A stretch of DNA of 13,607 bases, taken from the NCBI GenBank assembly GCA_016710745.1, contig JADJVB010000014.1, positions 1-13,607 on the forward strand, read 5' to 3'. Below are positions 1 to 10,100 of this stretch, one piece after another (positions within the stretch are counted from its first letter, which is position 1; every line of letters begins with the position of its first letter). The notes under the pieces are model-generated. The model was not told the origin of the DNA. It did not search any database and worked only from the letters and a program-made list of their open reading frames with translations. The DNA comes from Chitinophagaceae bacterium. GTDB lineage: Bacteria > Bacteroidota > Bacteroidia > Chitinophagales > Chitinophagaceae. Made by a program: the position numbers and the translations under genes.

Positions 1-1520
1 TATTTTAATGTTTCTCCGCCAGCCTATCCCGTTACCGTTGAAATTAATTACAGCATACGATATAAAGGTTTATTTACTTTACCCCGGTAACTATTTTCAG
101 CATTCAAATCAATCGGTTCAAAAGGCAGTTTTTGATGTGGAAGTGCCTGCACAATTATCCCTGCGCTACAAAGGTACTTAACTGCGATTATCAACCCGAA
201 ATCACCCGGTCCGGTAATAAAGAGGAGTACCACTGGGAGGTAAAAAATCTTCGGGCATTTAAAACAGAAAAACACATGGGGTCAACAGATAATTACCTGC
301 CCAGGTATTATTGGGCCCAAATAAATTCCAGTTAAACGAGTATGATGGAGATATGACAAGCTGGAAAATTTTGGCAACTGGTATAATACCGTTTACCAGA
401 AGACAACGGAATTAAAAGAAGACAGAAAATTGTTCTATATCAACCTGGTAAAGGATGCTAAAACCGATATGGAAAGGGCCGAAATTTTGTACAATTACCT
501 GCAGCATAACATGCGGTATGTAAGTATACAACTGGGTATTGGCGGTTTAAAACCTTTTCCGGCCGGTTTTGTAGATGATAAAAAATATGGAGACTGCAAG
601 GCATTGAGTAATTACCTGAAATCGGCACTGGATGCAGTATCCATAAAATCGAATATTGTTATCATTGAAGGGGCATGGATCCGGGGACGGTTTATGAGGA
701 TTTTCCGGCGCATTATTTTAATCATGTTATTCTTTGTATTCCGCAGCCAAAAGATACGGTGTGGCTTGAATGTACCAGTACCACATTGCCCTTTGCACAA
801 CTGGGTCCTTTTACCGAAAACCGAAAGGCCATGATGATTACCAATGATGGCGGTATTTTGGTGAATACACCGGCCAGCGATTATAAAAAAAACACGGAAA
901 GTATACAAACCCTGATTGAAGTAAACGAAGAAGGAGGGGCAAAAGTAAAAACAAACAGCATTTTATCCGGTGATGGCAGAGATGAGTTATTGATGCGGTT
1001 TCATGATTTAAAGGAAGATGAAAAACGAAAATATTTTATCAACCAAAAAGGATGGAAACAACCGGATAATTTTGAGATTAGCAATTCAAAGAACAAAGCA
1101 AACCCTTACCTGGTAAACACCGTAATGGACTACGAAAAAATATATTCTTTTAATGCCGGCAGCAAGCTTTTTTTTGAATCCAGGCTGTATCCCATTTTTG
1201 ATGAGGATATCCCGGAAACAGAAAAAAGAAAAAATGACTATTATTTTACCTGCCCCTACCAAACCATAGATACAACCGTATATAAATTTCCTGCAGGATT
1301 TATGTTGGAAAGTATTCCCAAAAATAAATTAATACAGTTACCCTTTGCCCAATACAGTTGTAACTACAGCTGGGATGCTGCAACACATACACTTACTTCA
1401 ATTGCATTGTTACAGATAAAGAACAGGGTTGTTAAAGCGGCAGACTACGCAACACTGGTTGATTTTAAAAATCAGATAATGGCAGATATGAACGAAAAGA
1501 TCGTGATGAAAAAGAACTGA
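1..1520 (+). CDS. DUF3857 / transglutaminase-like domain protein (5' end cut by window, frameshifted)
   Basis: This is the C-terminal part of a Bacteroidota DUF3857 plus transglutaminase-like protein; the start lies before the window. The first ~250 bases resemble the DUF3857 beta-domain (LRYKG, EEYHWEVKNL). A transglutaminase core follows: AEILYNYLQHNMRYVSIQLG, then GGLKPFPA, then YGDCKALSNYL with the candidate nucleophile Cys at 595-597, then FNHVIL with the candidate His at 723-725, then DTVWLECTS. The third catalytic position appears to be Glu (WLE) rather than Asp. The tail to 1520 resembles the C-terminal domain usual in this family. Members are generally exported or envelope proteins; their substrate is unknown, and crosslinking or protease activity is inference only. 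Reading it needs about five frame changes, near 82-85 (extra C), 170-180, 322-326, 365-368 (missing A) and 660-675. The segment from about 675 to the stop is intact. Confidence 0.85.
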
Positions 1521-1540
1521 CAATGGCATGACCCGCACAA

Positions 1541-1581
1541 CGTAATAATCCGGGCTTTTTGTTTATTGTCCGGTTATTATG
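1541..1581 (+). terminator. hairpin downstream of the transglutaminase-like gene, possible terminator
   Basis: An inverted repeat begins 21 bases after the stop at 1520. Arm 1541-1553 pairs with arm 1570-1581, giving 12 base pairs with one G-T wobble and one bulged T at 1549; the core is CCGG/CCGG. The loop is 16 bases and T-rich. The sequence after it (AATTTTA) is only moderately T-rich, so terminator strength is uncertain. It ends 16 bases before the next start codon and could also act as a 5' UTR structure for the lectin gene. The bulge may be an indel error. Confidence 0.45.
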
Positions 1582-1597
1582 ATGTAATTTTATCCGA

Positions 1598-3514
1598 ATG
1601 CCACGTAAGAAACTTCTTTTCTTTTTGATATTGTTGATAGGTAGCCAAAAACAGTATGCACAGTATACACTCAATGGCAATGCCACCCGGGATGCCTGTA
1701 ATGAATATTCGCTTACACAGGCGGTAAACTGGCTGGGTGGTTCGGTTTGGAACAATAATAAAATAGACCTTAGCCAATCCTTCGATTTTAATTTTGATAT
1801 TTTTTTGGGTAACAGCGATGCAGGCGCCGATGGCATTGCATTTGTGTTGCAACCCATCAGCACCAGTGTAGGATCGGCAGGCGGCGGATTGGGCTATTCG
1901 GGTATTACGCCGGCAGTAGGCATTACCATTGATACCGGCAAAATACCAGTGCCGGCGACCCCGCCTATGACCATATCGCGATTCAGCTCAACGGCAATCT
2001 CGATCATAGCAATACTAATAGTATCGCCGGGCCGGTAACGGCATTGAGTACAAGTAACAATATTGAAGATGGAAATTGGCACTCCTTTCGCATCTCCGGA
2101 ATGCGGCAACAAAAACATTATCGGCTTATGTCGACGGCTCTTTCCGGCTTGCAGGTATAAAGATTTTGTAGCTGATGTTTTTTCGGGAGACCCCCTGGTG
2201 TTTTGGGGGTTCACCGGCAGCACTGGTGGGTTTAATAACCTCCAGAAATTCAAAACCGCTTTAAATCCGGCCTACCGTTTTATCCCGGGTCAAAAAAGAT
2301 GCATAAATGAATCTATCGCATTTTTCGATTCCACTATTTCCTTTACCCCGGTGGTAAAAATGTACTGGAATTTTGGCGATGGCAGCCCGGTTGACTCGGT
2401 TAATGCGAATCCCATACATACCTATACGGCTGGCGGAGATTATACGGTAACCCAAAAAGTGATCGGTGCCGATGGTTGCGAAGCTACCAACACACAAATA
2501 TTGACAATCGGTACCAAACCCGTTGCCAATTTTGGTTACAGTGATCCGCTTTGTACTGGCGTGCCGGTAAGCTTTTCCGATTCTTCATTTGCTACGTTTG
2601 GAACCATTAATAATTGGAGCTGGGTGAAAACAGGTTTGTTATGGAGTTCGCAACAAAATCCGGTTAACAGCCTTGGTTTAGGCTCACATACCATTAAACT
2701 CGTTGCCGGTACCGATGCCGGATGTATCAGCGATACGGTTAGCAAAACCTTTGTTGTTCAACCCGGCCCGGATGTTAACTTTAATTTTAATGATAACTGC
2801 ACCAATACGGCCATTGGTTTCTCAGCCAATGATGTTTCGGGAAACGTTACAACCTGGGCATGGACCTTTGGCGATGGTGGCGTGTCTTCAACAAAAGACA
2901 CCATTTACAAATACAGTATCGCCGGTATATTTCCCGTGCAGTTAAAAGCTACGGCTGCCAATGGTTGTAATACGACACTTCAAAAAGATATAATCATTTA
3001 CGGCACCCAAGCTTTTGCAGGTAACGATATCAGCGTAGCATCAGGGCAGCCTGTGCAATTGCAGGCCAGCGGGGGCGACAGTTATGAATGGAGCCCGGCA
3101 ACCGGCCTCAGCGATCCCTTTATTGCTGATCCGATCGCAGTGCTTAATGGAGCCCAAACAATAACCTATACCGTTAGAGCTTATACAGCCCGGGGCTGCG
3201 AAAGTTTTGATGATATTACCATCCAGGTTTTTCAGGCACCCGAAATTTATCTGCCCGGCGCTTTTACGCCAGATGGCAGCGGATTAAACGATGTGTATCG
3301 GGCTGGCCTGGCAGGCATCAGGGATTTTAAATACCTGAAAATTTTTAATCGGTATGGCCAGGTCGTCTTTTCTACAACCGATCCAACGAAAGGCTGGGAC
3401 GGAACCTACAAAGGGAAAAACCAAAACAGCGGCGTGTATGTTGTTGTTGCGGCCGGCCTCGATCACCGCGGACTTGTTATTGAAAGAAGATCAACGCTGA
3501 TGCTGATCAGGTAG
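1598..3514 (+). CDS. secreted L-type lectin / PKD-repeat protein with T9SS type B (gliding-motility-associated) C-terminal domain (frameshifted)
   Basis: The ATG at 1598 begins a clear signal peptide (basic MPRKK, hydrophobic stretch, likely cleavage after YAQ). Residues from about 30 match the bacterial legume-type lectin fold: SFDFNFDIFLG, GADGIAFVLQP, GGGLGYSG, then after one repaired base IDTWQNT and DPAYDHIAIQLNG. At least two PKD-like repeats follow (YWNFGDGSP at about 2360, WAWTFGDGG at about 2860, and a weaker one between). An Ig/PKD-like module lies at 3000-3230. From about 3250 to the stop lies the CHU_C domain (LPGAFTPDGSGLNDVY, IFNRYGQVVF, GWDGTYKG, SGVYVV), the type B sorting signal of the type IX secretion system. 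I infer a cell-surface or extracellular carbohydrate-binding or adhesive protein. Three single-base deletions are apparent, at 1936-1937 (a T lost before GG), 2098-2099 and 2160-2165 (an A lost from an A-run). Its stop overlaps mfd tail to tail. Confidence 0.87.
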
Positions 3515-6500
3515 TTACAGGGATACTATTTTTCATTTTGTTGAGAAACGAAAACAATTCCTTCATCGTTGTTACATTTTCCACAACCAGTATTCCGTTT
3601 TTTCCAACCTGCTTTAACTTACCCTTATTGGTGCCTGTTTGCAAAAACTGTAAAATGCCGGTGAATGTCACGCTTTGAAAATATGGCGAATCGGGGTTGC
3701 TTACAAAGAAACATTTTAGCGTATCGTTCTTCAAAAACATTTTCTCAAAACCCAGTTCCACTGCCATTTTTCGGCACCTTATGGTGGTAAACAAATCTTC
3801 TACCTGCGCCGGTATTGGTCCAAACCTGTCAGTCATTTCGGTATGAAAAGCAGTAAGGTCTTCTTCCGTTTCACAATTATCCAAACGGCTGTACAGCGAT
3901 AATCGTTCAGTAATACTCTCCACATAACTATCCGGTATTAAAATTTCCAGATCAGTATCAATGCTGCAGTCGGTTACAAAATCATCCTGTTGGGCTATCT
4001 CGTCCTTATACAACTCCTTGAACTCGGTGCGTTTTAATTCCCGTATCGCTTCATCTAAAATTTTATGATACATTTCAAAACCGATCTCGGCGATGAAACC
4101 GCTTTGCTCGCCACCCAGCATATTACCCGCACCACGTATATCCAAATCCCGCATCGCGATCTGGAAACCACTGCCCAGTTCGCTATATTGTTCCAGGGTG
4201 CTGAGTCTTTTCCGGCTGTCAACTGGCAGGGTGCTCATCGGCGGTGCAAACAAATAACAGAACGCTTTTTTATTACTGCGGCCAACACGCCCTCTCAATT
4301 GATGCAGGTCACTCAATCCAAACTGATGCGCATTGTTGATGATGATGGTATTTACATTCGGTATATCTACGCCGCTCTCCACAATATTGGTACAAACCAG
4401 CACATCGTATTTTTTATCCATAAAATCGAGGATGGTGTCTTCCAGATCATCGCCATCCATCTGGCCGTGTGCATAGGCAATGCTTAGATCCGGACAAAGA
4501 CCCTGAATAAATCCCTTCATCTCGGCCAAACCGTTTACCCGGTTATGAATAAAGAAAACCTGTCCGCCCCTTTCGGTTTCGTAATAAATACTGTCGCGGA
4601 TGGCATCCTCATTAAAAACCATCACTTCGGTTTGTATGGGCTGCCTGTTTGGCGGGGGCGTATTGATGATGCTCAGGTCCCTGGCTCCCATTAAACTGAA
4701 TTGCAATGTTCTGGGTATCGGTGTTGCGGTAAGGGTTAATGAATCAACGGTTGTACGTAGCTGTTTTAATTTTTCTTTCGCCGCCACACCAAATTTTTGT
4801 TCCTCATCAATGATCATGATCCCGAGGTCTTTAAATTTTACCTGCTTGTTGAGCAGCGCATGGGTACCGATGATGATATCTATTTTTCCTTCGGCCACTT
4901 TTTCCATCGTTTCCTTTTTTTCTTTCGCCGATTTAAAACGATTGATAAAATCCACAGTTACCGGAAAATCCTTTAAACGATCGCCAAACGTTTTGAAATG
5001 CTGGTAAGCCAAAATGGTAGTGGGTACCAAAACCGCAGCCTGTTTGCCATCGCACACGCTTTTAAAAGCAGCCCGTATGGCGATCTCTGTTTTCCAAAAC
5101 CCACATCACCGCAAACCAGCCTGTCCATCGGCGATGGTTTTTCCATGTCGCGTTTTACATCTTCGGTGGCTTTACCCTGGTCGGGCGTGTCTTCATAAAT
5201 AAAACTGGCCTCGAGTTCGGTTTGCAGGTAGTTATCCGGTGCATGGGCAAATCCTTCCGGCTTTTCGCTGGGCATATAATTTGATCAGGTCGGTGGCAAT
5301 ATCTTTTACCTGCCTGCGGGTTTTGTCTTTCAGTTTATTCCATACATCACTGCCCAGTTTATTCATTTTGGGCACGGTGCCTTCCTTGCCGCTATACTTC
5401 CCGATCTTATGCAGCGAGGAAATATTCACATACAACAGGTCGCCGTCTTTGTATTGAATGCGCACGGCTTCCTGCATCCGGCCATTGGCTTCAATTTTCT
5501 GTAAACCACTATACACGCCAACGCCATGATCAATATGGGTAACATAATCGCCGGGTTGCAGTTCCCTGAGTGTTTTTAACGTAAGCGCTTTGTTTTTACT
5601 GAACGCCTGTTTTACTTTGTATTTGTGGTAGCGTTGAAAGATCTGGTGGTCGGTGTAGCAAACCACTTTCAGGTCATCATCAATAAATCCTTCATGAATG
5701 GACGTGGGTATGGGAATAACATTGATTTCGGCCTTACCACCGGGGCCTGCGGCGAGATCAGTAAAATTACGTGCAGCCTTTCGAGCTGCTTTGGATTTTC
5801 GGCAAATAAATAAATGTCGTATTTCTTCTCTTCGTATTCTTTTAAATTTTTTATGAGCAACTCAAAATTGCGGTTGAAAGCGGGCTGTTCTTTTGTAGCA
5901 AAGTTGAGTGTTGAACGTTGATCAATGTTTGTATTAAAGTATGTTTTGCTTCCAAACTCAATAACATGTCGTTCCTTTATTTCAGTCTCCAGATTTGAAG
6001 CCGTCACAAAATCAATTGCACGTACGTCTGTTTTCGACTGGTAATTATCTTCCTCATCATTTGCGGTATCGCTAACCGGATTTTGCTTTAATAACGCTAA
6101 AAAAAGTTCCAGATCTTCCTCCTGTTGTTCAATTTTTTCTTTTATAAAATTCCAGTCTTCACTCCACACAACCGTGTTCACGGGTAAAAACTCCATGATG
6201 GAAACCTTTTCTCCGCTATCGAATTGTGTTTCAATATTTGGAATAATATTGACCTGCAATAATTTTCTTTCACTCAATTGTGTTTCGGGGTCAAAGATGC
6301 GGATGCTGTCTACCTCATTGCCAAATAATTCCACGCGGTAAGGTTTTTCATTTCCGAAAGAATAAATATCCAGGATTCCGCCCCGAACGGCAAATTGTCC
6401 GGGGTTCATAAACAAAATCGGTACGGGTGAAACCATAGCCAACAAATTTTTCATAGATGGCGGGGGGGGCAATCGTATCGCCTTGTTTTATGGAAATGAT

Positions 6501-6944
6501 ATTGGCAGAAAGTGTTTTGGGTAAAACTACTTTTTCGAACAGCGCTTCCGGATAAGTAATAATGGCACCAACCCGGTTTTCGCTTAATGGATTGGCGAAC
6601 CGGGTGAGGCATTCGGTGCGCAACATCACATGACTGGCGTTGAGCAGCCTGTAATTTTTTTTATTTTTAAATGAGGAAGGAAAGTAGAACAGGTTGAGTG
6701 CACTGCTGATATTTTCTAATGTGTTGTGAAAATAGGCCGCTTCTTCAGCGTCTTTTAAAATAACCAGGTGGTTTTGCTGAGCTGCGGAAGCGTGGTTAAA
6801 AACCGCTGAAACGATGAACGGAGCAGCACTTCCATGGAGTCCGTTAAGCTGTATTTGTTGCGGTTCCGACAAGGTGATCCCATCCACTATTTTAAAACAG
6901 CGGGGGTCATTGGCATATCTGTTCGTCAACATTTCCAGATTCAT
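3507..6944 (-). CDS. mfd: transcription-repair coupling factor Mfd (frameshifted)
   Basis: Mfd is the Superfamily 2 DNA translocase that removes RNA polymerase stalled at lesions and recruits UvrA. The span codes for about 1145 residues, normal for the family. In order on the minus strand: the UvrB-like N-terminal module (FAVRGGILDIYSFGNEKPYR near 6400-6340); the RNA-polymerase-interacting domain (PGDYVTHIDHGVGVYSGLQ near 5560-5500); Walker A GDVGFGKT, where T is restored by adding one A in the run at 5090-5093; the Walker B box DEEQ at 4797-4808; motif III LTATPIPRTLQFS; the second RecA lobe with RGRVGRS near 4277-4296; and the C-terminal TRCF domain (IPDSYVESITERLSLYSRL). Start ATG at 6942-6944 fits the family start and follows a -7 element. 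Four frame changes are visible: about 6400 (extra base in a C/G run), about 5778 (lost T), about 5265 and about 5090. Such damage in a conserved repair gene suggests sequencing error. Confidence 0.97.
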
Positions 6945-6952
6945 CAGGGCGG

Positions 6953-6960
6953 CAAATATA
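6953..6960 (-). promoter_or_regulatory. candidate Bacteroidota -7 element for mfd
   Basis: The minus strand reads TATATTTG, an exact match to the Bacteroidota -7 consensus TAnnTTTG, ending 8 bases before the mfd ATG. Transcription starting about 7 bases downstream would leave almost no leader. No convincing -33 TTTG is seen at the expected spacing, so this remains tentative. Confidence 0.4.
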
Positions 6961-7022
6961 CGGTGAATAAGAAAAGCAGCAGATATTAGCTGTAAATTGG
7001 CAATATTGAAGCTATTAAATCG

Positions 7023-7043
7023 TTATCAGTACGTCTTATCAGT
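7023..7043 (+). repeat. 8-bp direct repeat TTATCAGT x2 in the divergent promoter region
   Basis: TTATCAGT occurs at 7023-7030 and again at 7036-7043, with a 13-bp start-to-start period. The pair is framed by an inverted repeat, TAAATC at 7016-7021 and GATTTA at 7044-7049. It sits about 12-30 bases upstream of the candidate -7 element of the protease gene, covering the place where a -33 box would be. It could be an operator or a non-standard sigma-factor element. This is inference from position only. Confidence 0.4.
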
Positions 7044-7054
7044 GATTTATTGTA

Positions 7055-7062
7055 TATTTTTG
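7055..7062 (+). promoter_or_regulatory. candidate Bacteroidota -7 element for the S8 protease gene
   Basis: TATTTTTG matches the TAnnTTTG consensus exactly. A start of transcription about 7 bases downstream would give a leader of roughly 35-40 bases before the ATG at 7106. No clear TTTG -33 box is present; the expected place is occupied by the TTATCAGT direct repeat. Confidence 0.45.
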
Positions 7063-7105
7063 TGATACAGGCGTTTTGAACCAAAATCCAATGACATTTT
7101 ACCAA

Positions 7106-10100
7106 ATGAAGAAATTCTATTCTTATTGCCTTTCAATACTGCTTTTTTTAGTTTTACAGAACTTGCTGCGCAAACTACTGACCTGCCGGTACGGTTTGCT
7201 ACCGGTAATTTTATTACCGGAAATAATGTTGAAAAACAGGTATTCCAAAAGGAAAATATACTGGCCTCTTTTTATAACCAGGCGTATTATGTTTTGGTAC
7301 AGTTTTCGAAATTACCCTCAGCACAAGAGCAAATAAATTTGCGGAATGCCGGGCTGAACCCGAAAACCTATATACCGGGTAACGCCTATTTTGCTACGAT
7401 TGACAAAACCTTTGATTTTTCAAAGGCTGATCAGTTTGATATTATTTCGTTGAACAACATGCCGGTTTCCTATAAACTGGATCCGGCCGTTTTACATTAT
7501 AAAGATCCGGGTAATAAAGAAGATCATAAATTAATTGCAGTTAGTTATTACCCATCGGTAAACAAGGCCGAAGCTGTTGCAGCCATGCAAACGCCGGTGC
7601 CGTAATCGTACCAACAAAATTTAATGAACCGGATGTTGTTTTTATTCAGGCAGATGCGAATAAAATTAATACCCTTGCTGCGTTGCCGTTTGTAATGTAT
7701 ATCAGTTTACAAAGTCTTGCCGATAAAACCTTAAACTATAAAAGTGTTGGTAAACACGCGGTCACCAATTTGCTTTCTCCGGCTGGAAAGAATTTAAGTG
7801 GAAAAGGCGTTGTGGTAGGCGTGGGTGATAATTCTGAAATCGTTACCCAGCATATCGATTTTAACGACCGGGTGATTAACCGGGTTCCGTTCCCTTTCAG
7901 TTTTCATGGCATTCATGTATCCGGAACCGTGGCCGGCGCCGGGATCCTCGATCAGCGCCACCATGGAATGGCACCGGGGCTACCATTGTAAGCCAGTACC
8001 TCAGCGATATCATAACCACAGCCCCGACCTATGTGGCCGACTACAATATGATCGCCACCAATAATTCTTATTATGCCGGGCAACCCGGTTGCCCCGGAAA
8101 CGGCGCATACGATGTGTTGAGTAATTACACCGACCGGCAAATGGGCGACTATAAAAATTTATTACACGTTTTTTCGGCCGGTAACGATGGGGGTACACCT
8201 GTTCACCATATCCCCTGTCATACGCAACGATAAAATCGGGATACCGGCAGCCAAAAATGTTTTAACGGTTGGCGCTACCGATACACTTTATAATGTTGCT
8301 TCCTTCAGTAGCAGGGGACCGGTTAACGACGGCCGGCTGAAACCCGAGATCATTGCAACCGGTTATAATGTGTTTTCTACAAAACATTTTTTAGTTATGA
8401 AAAAAGCAGCGGTACCAGCATGTCGGGGCCGATTGTTGCGGGAGCAGCTACCATATTAAACGAGCAGTTTCGAAAATCAAATGTCGCGGCAATACCTCCG
8501 GCGGCATTGATAAAAGCCGTTTTGTGTAATGCCGCCGAAGACACGGGTAACCCGGGGCCCTGATTTTAGTTATGGTTTTGGAAATTTGAATGCGAGGAGG
8601 GCAGCCGATGCTATCGAGAATAGCCGGTATTTTATCAGCAGTGCTTTATCGTCTTCAAATACGATAACGGTTCCGGCTGGTGCCCGTCGGTTAAAAGTGA
8701 TGTTGTACTGGGCTGATACTGCCGCTGCTGCCAATGCAGCAACCACGTTGATGAACGATCTGGACCTCACCGTTGTTGATCCGGCTTTGTTTACTAACCT
8801 GCCCTTGATATTGGATCCATCGCCTGCCAACGTAAATAACAATGCTGTTCCGGGAATAGATCGTGTAAATAATATTGAACAGGTGGTGATTGATAACCCG
8901 GTGGCTGGAAACTACGATCTACAAGTGAGCACCTTCGCGCTGCCTTATGGCGGTCCGCAACAGTATATTGTTACTTATCAAATCGACATGAACGGGGTCA
9001 CCGTTGAATATCCTTTCGGTGATGAAAAACTGGTGCCGGGGAGCCCGAAGTAATTGCGTTGGAATGCCTATGGGGATGAGTCGAACACGTTTACCATTGA
9101 TTATTTTGACGGTACTTCCTGGAACCTCATTGATAATAATGTACCGGCCACTGCGCAATCTTATAACTGGGTGTTACCGGCTACGGTAAGCAATAATTAT
9201 TTGATCAGGGTAAGAATGCATCGGCATATTCCGATCAAAGTGACCGGAATTTTACCGTAATTGGCTCGCCGGTTGTTACCGCCACGGTTCCCTGTGAAGG
9301 CTATGCAAGTGGATTGGCTGGCCATTCCCGGTGCAACTTCTTATAACATCTGGAGCTACAGGCCGATACCATGGCGGTTATCGGCAATACTACCGGTCTT
9401 ACTTATTTAATTTCCGGTTTAAACAGCGCAGGGAGGTATTGGTTTGGTGTTACTGCAAAAAACGGTTTAGTTGATAGCAGGCGTTCCATTTTCAAGACTG
9501 GTTACGCCAACCACCGGCGTTTGTACGTTAACCGCTTTTGATAATAATTCTAAAAGCAGCATCAATTGATGCGCCGGTAACCGGCAGGCAGTTTACGTCA
9601 TCGGCGCTCACAGCAACGGAGCAAATCAGGTTTACGATAAAAATCTGGATGATGTGGCCACTTCCGGTGCTTACAATTTATCGTACCCGGGTAAATGGCG
9701 GAGCAATTATAACCGAAAGCAGTTCCGCTGTTTTGCCAGCGCTGGCAACTTCGCGAATATTTTTACTGCAACGGCTGATTTTCTTCGCCCGGAATGTACA
9801 ATATAAAGGACAGGTTAAACGCCCCGGGGATGCGCAGATTTTGATGATACCGTATCAGTTTTAATCAAACAGTTGGTAAACACAGCAGTAACGCTTCCTG
9901 TGGTGGAAGGTTTCGAAAATGCATTGCCAAAAGATTACCTGTTAAATACAACCGACCGATAGTATTGACCGCGTAGATTTTAAAACGAGCACGGTACGGG
10001 GCAGGGCACGTAGTTTTGTAAATACGGGCTTTGCAAATAACGGGATCAGGGCAATAACAACGGACCAGTTTCCTTATAATGTTGCAGCCACAACCGATAG

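Noticed and set aside
612..908. 98-residue minus-strand open frame
   Set aside because: Opposite the transglutaminase core, with no promoter or recognisable domain.
2340..3000. Tandem repeats between 2340 and 3000 as a DNA repeat array
   Set aside because: They are diverged protein-level PKD repeats with no repeated DNA unit.
4065..4487. 140-residue open frame on the plus strand opposite mfd
   Set aside because: It is antisense to the conserved helicase region of mfd and has no family resemblance; a shadow of the real gene.
4600..5007. 135-residue plus-strand open frame with many hydrophobic residues
   Set aside because: Antisense to the Mfd ATPase domain around DEEQ; the hydrophobic look is a by-product of the opposite strand's codons.
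6462..6469. Run of eight G inside mfd, as in a phase-variable switch
   Set aside because: The minus-strand frame reads through it intact (IAPPAIYEK). A single tract in a housekeeping gene is not evidence of phase variation.
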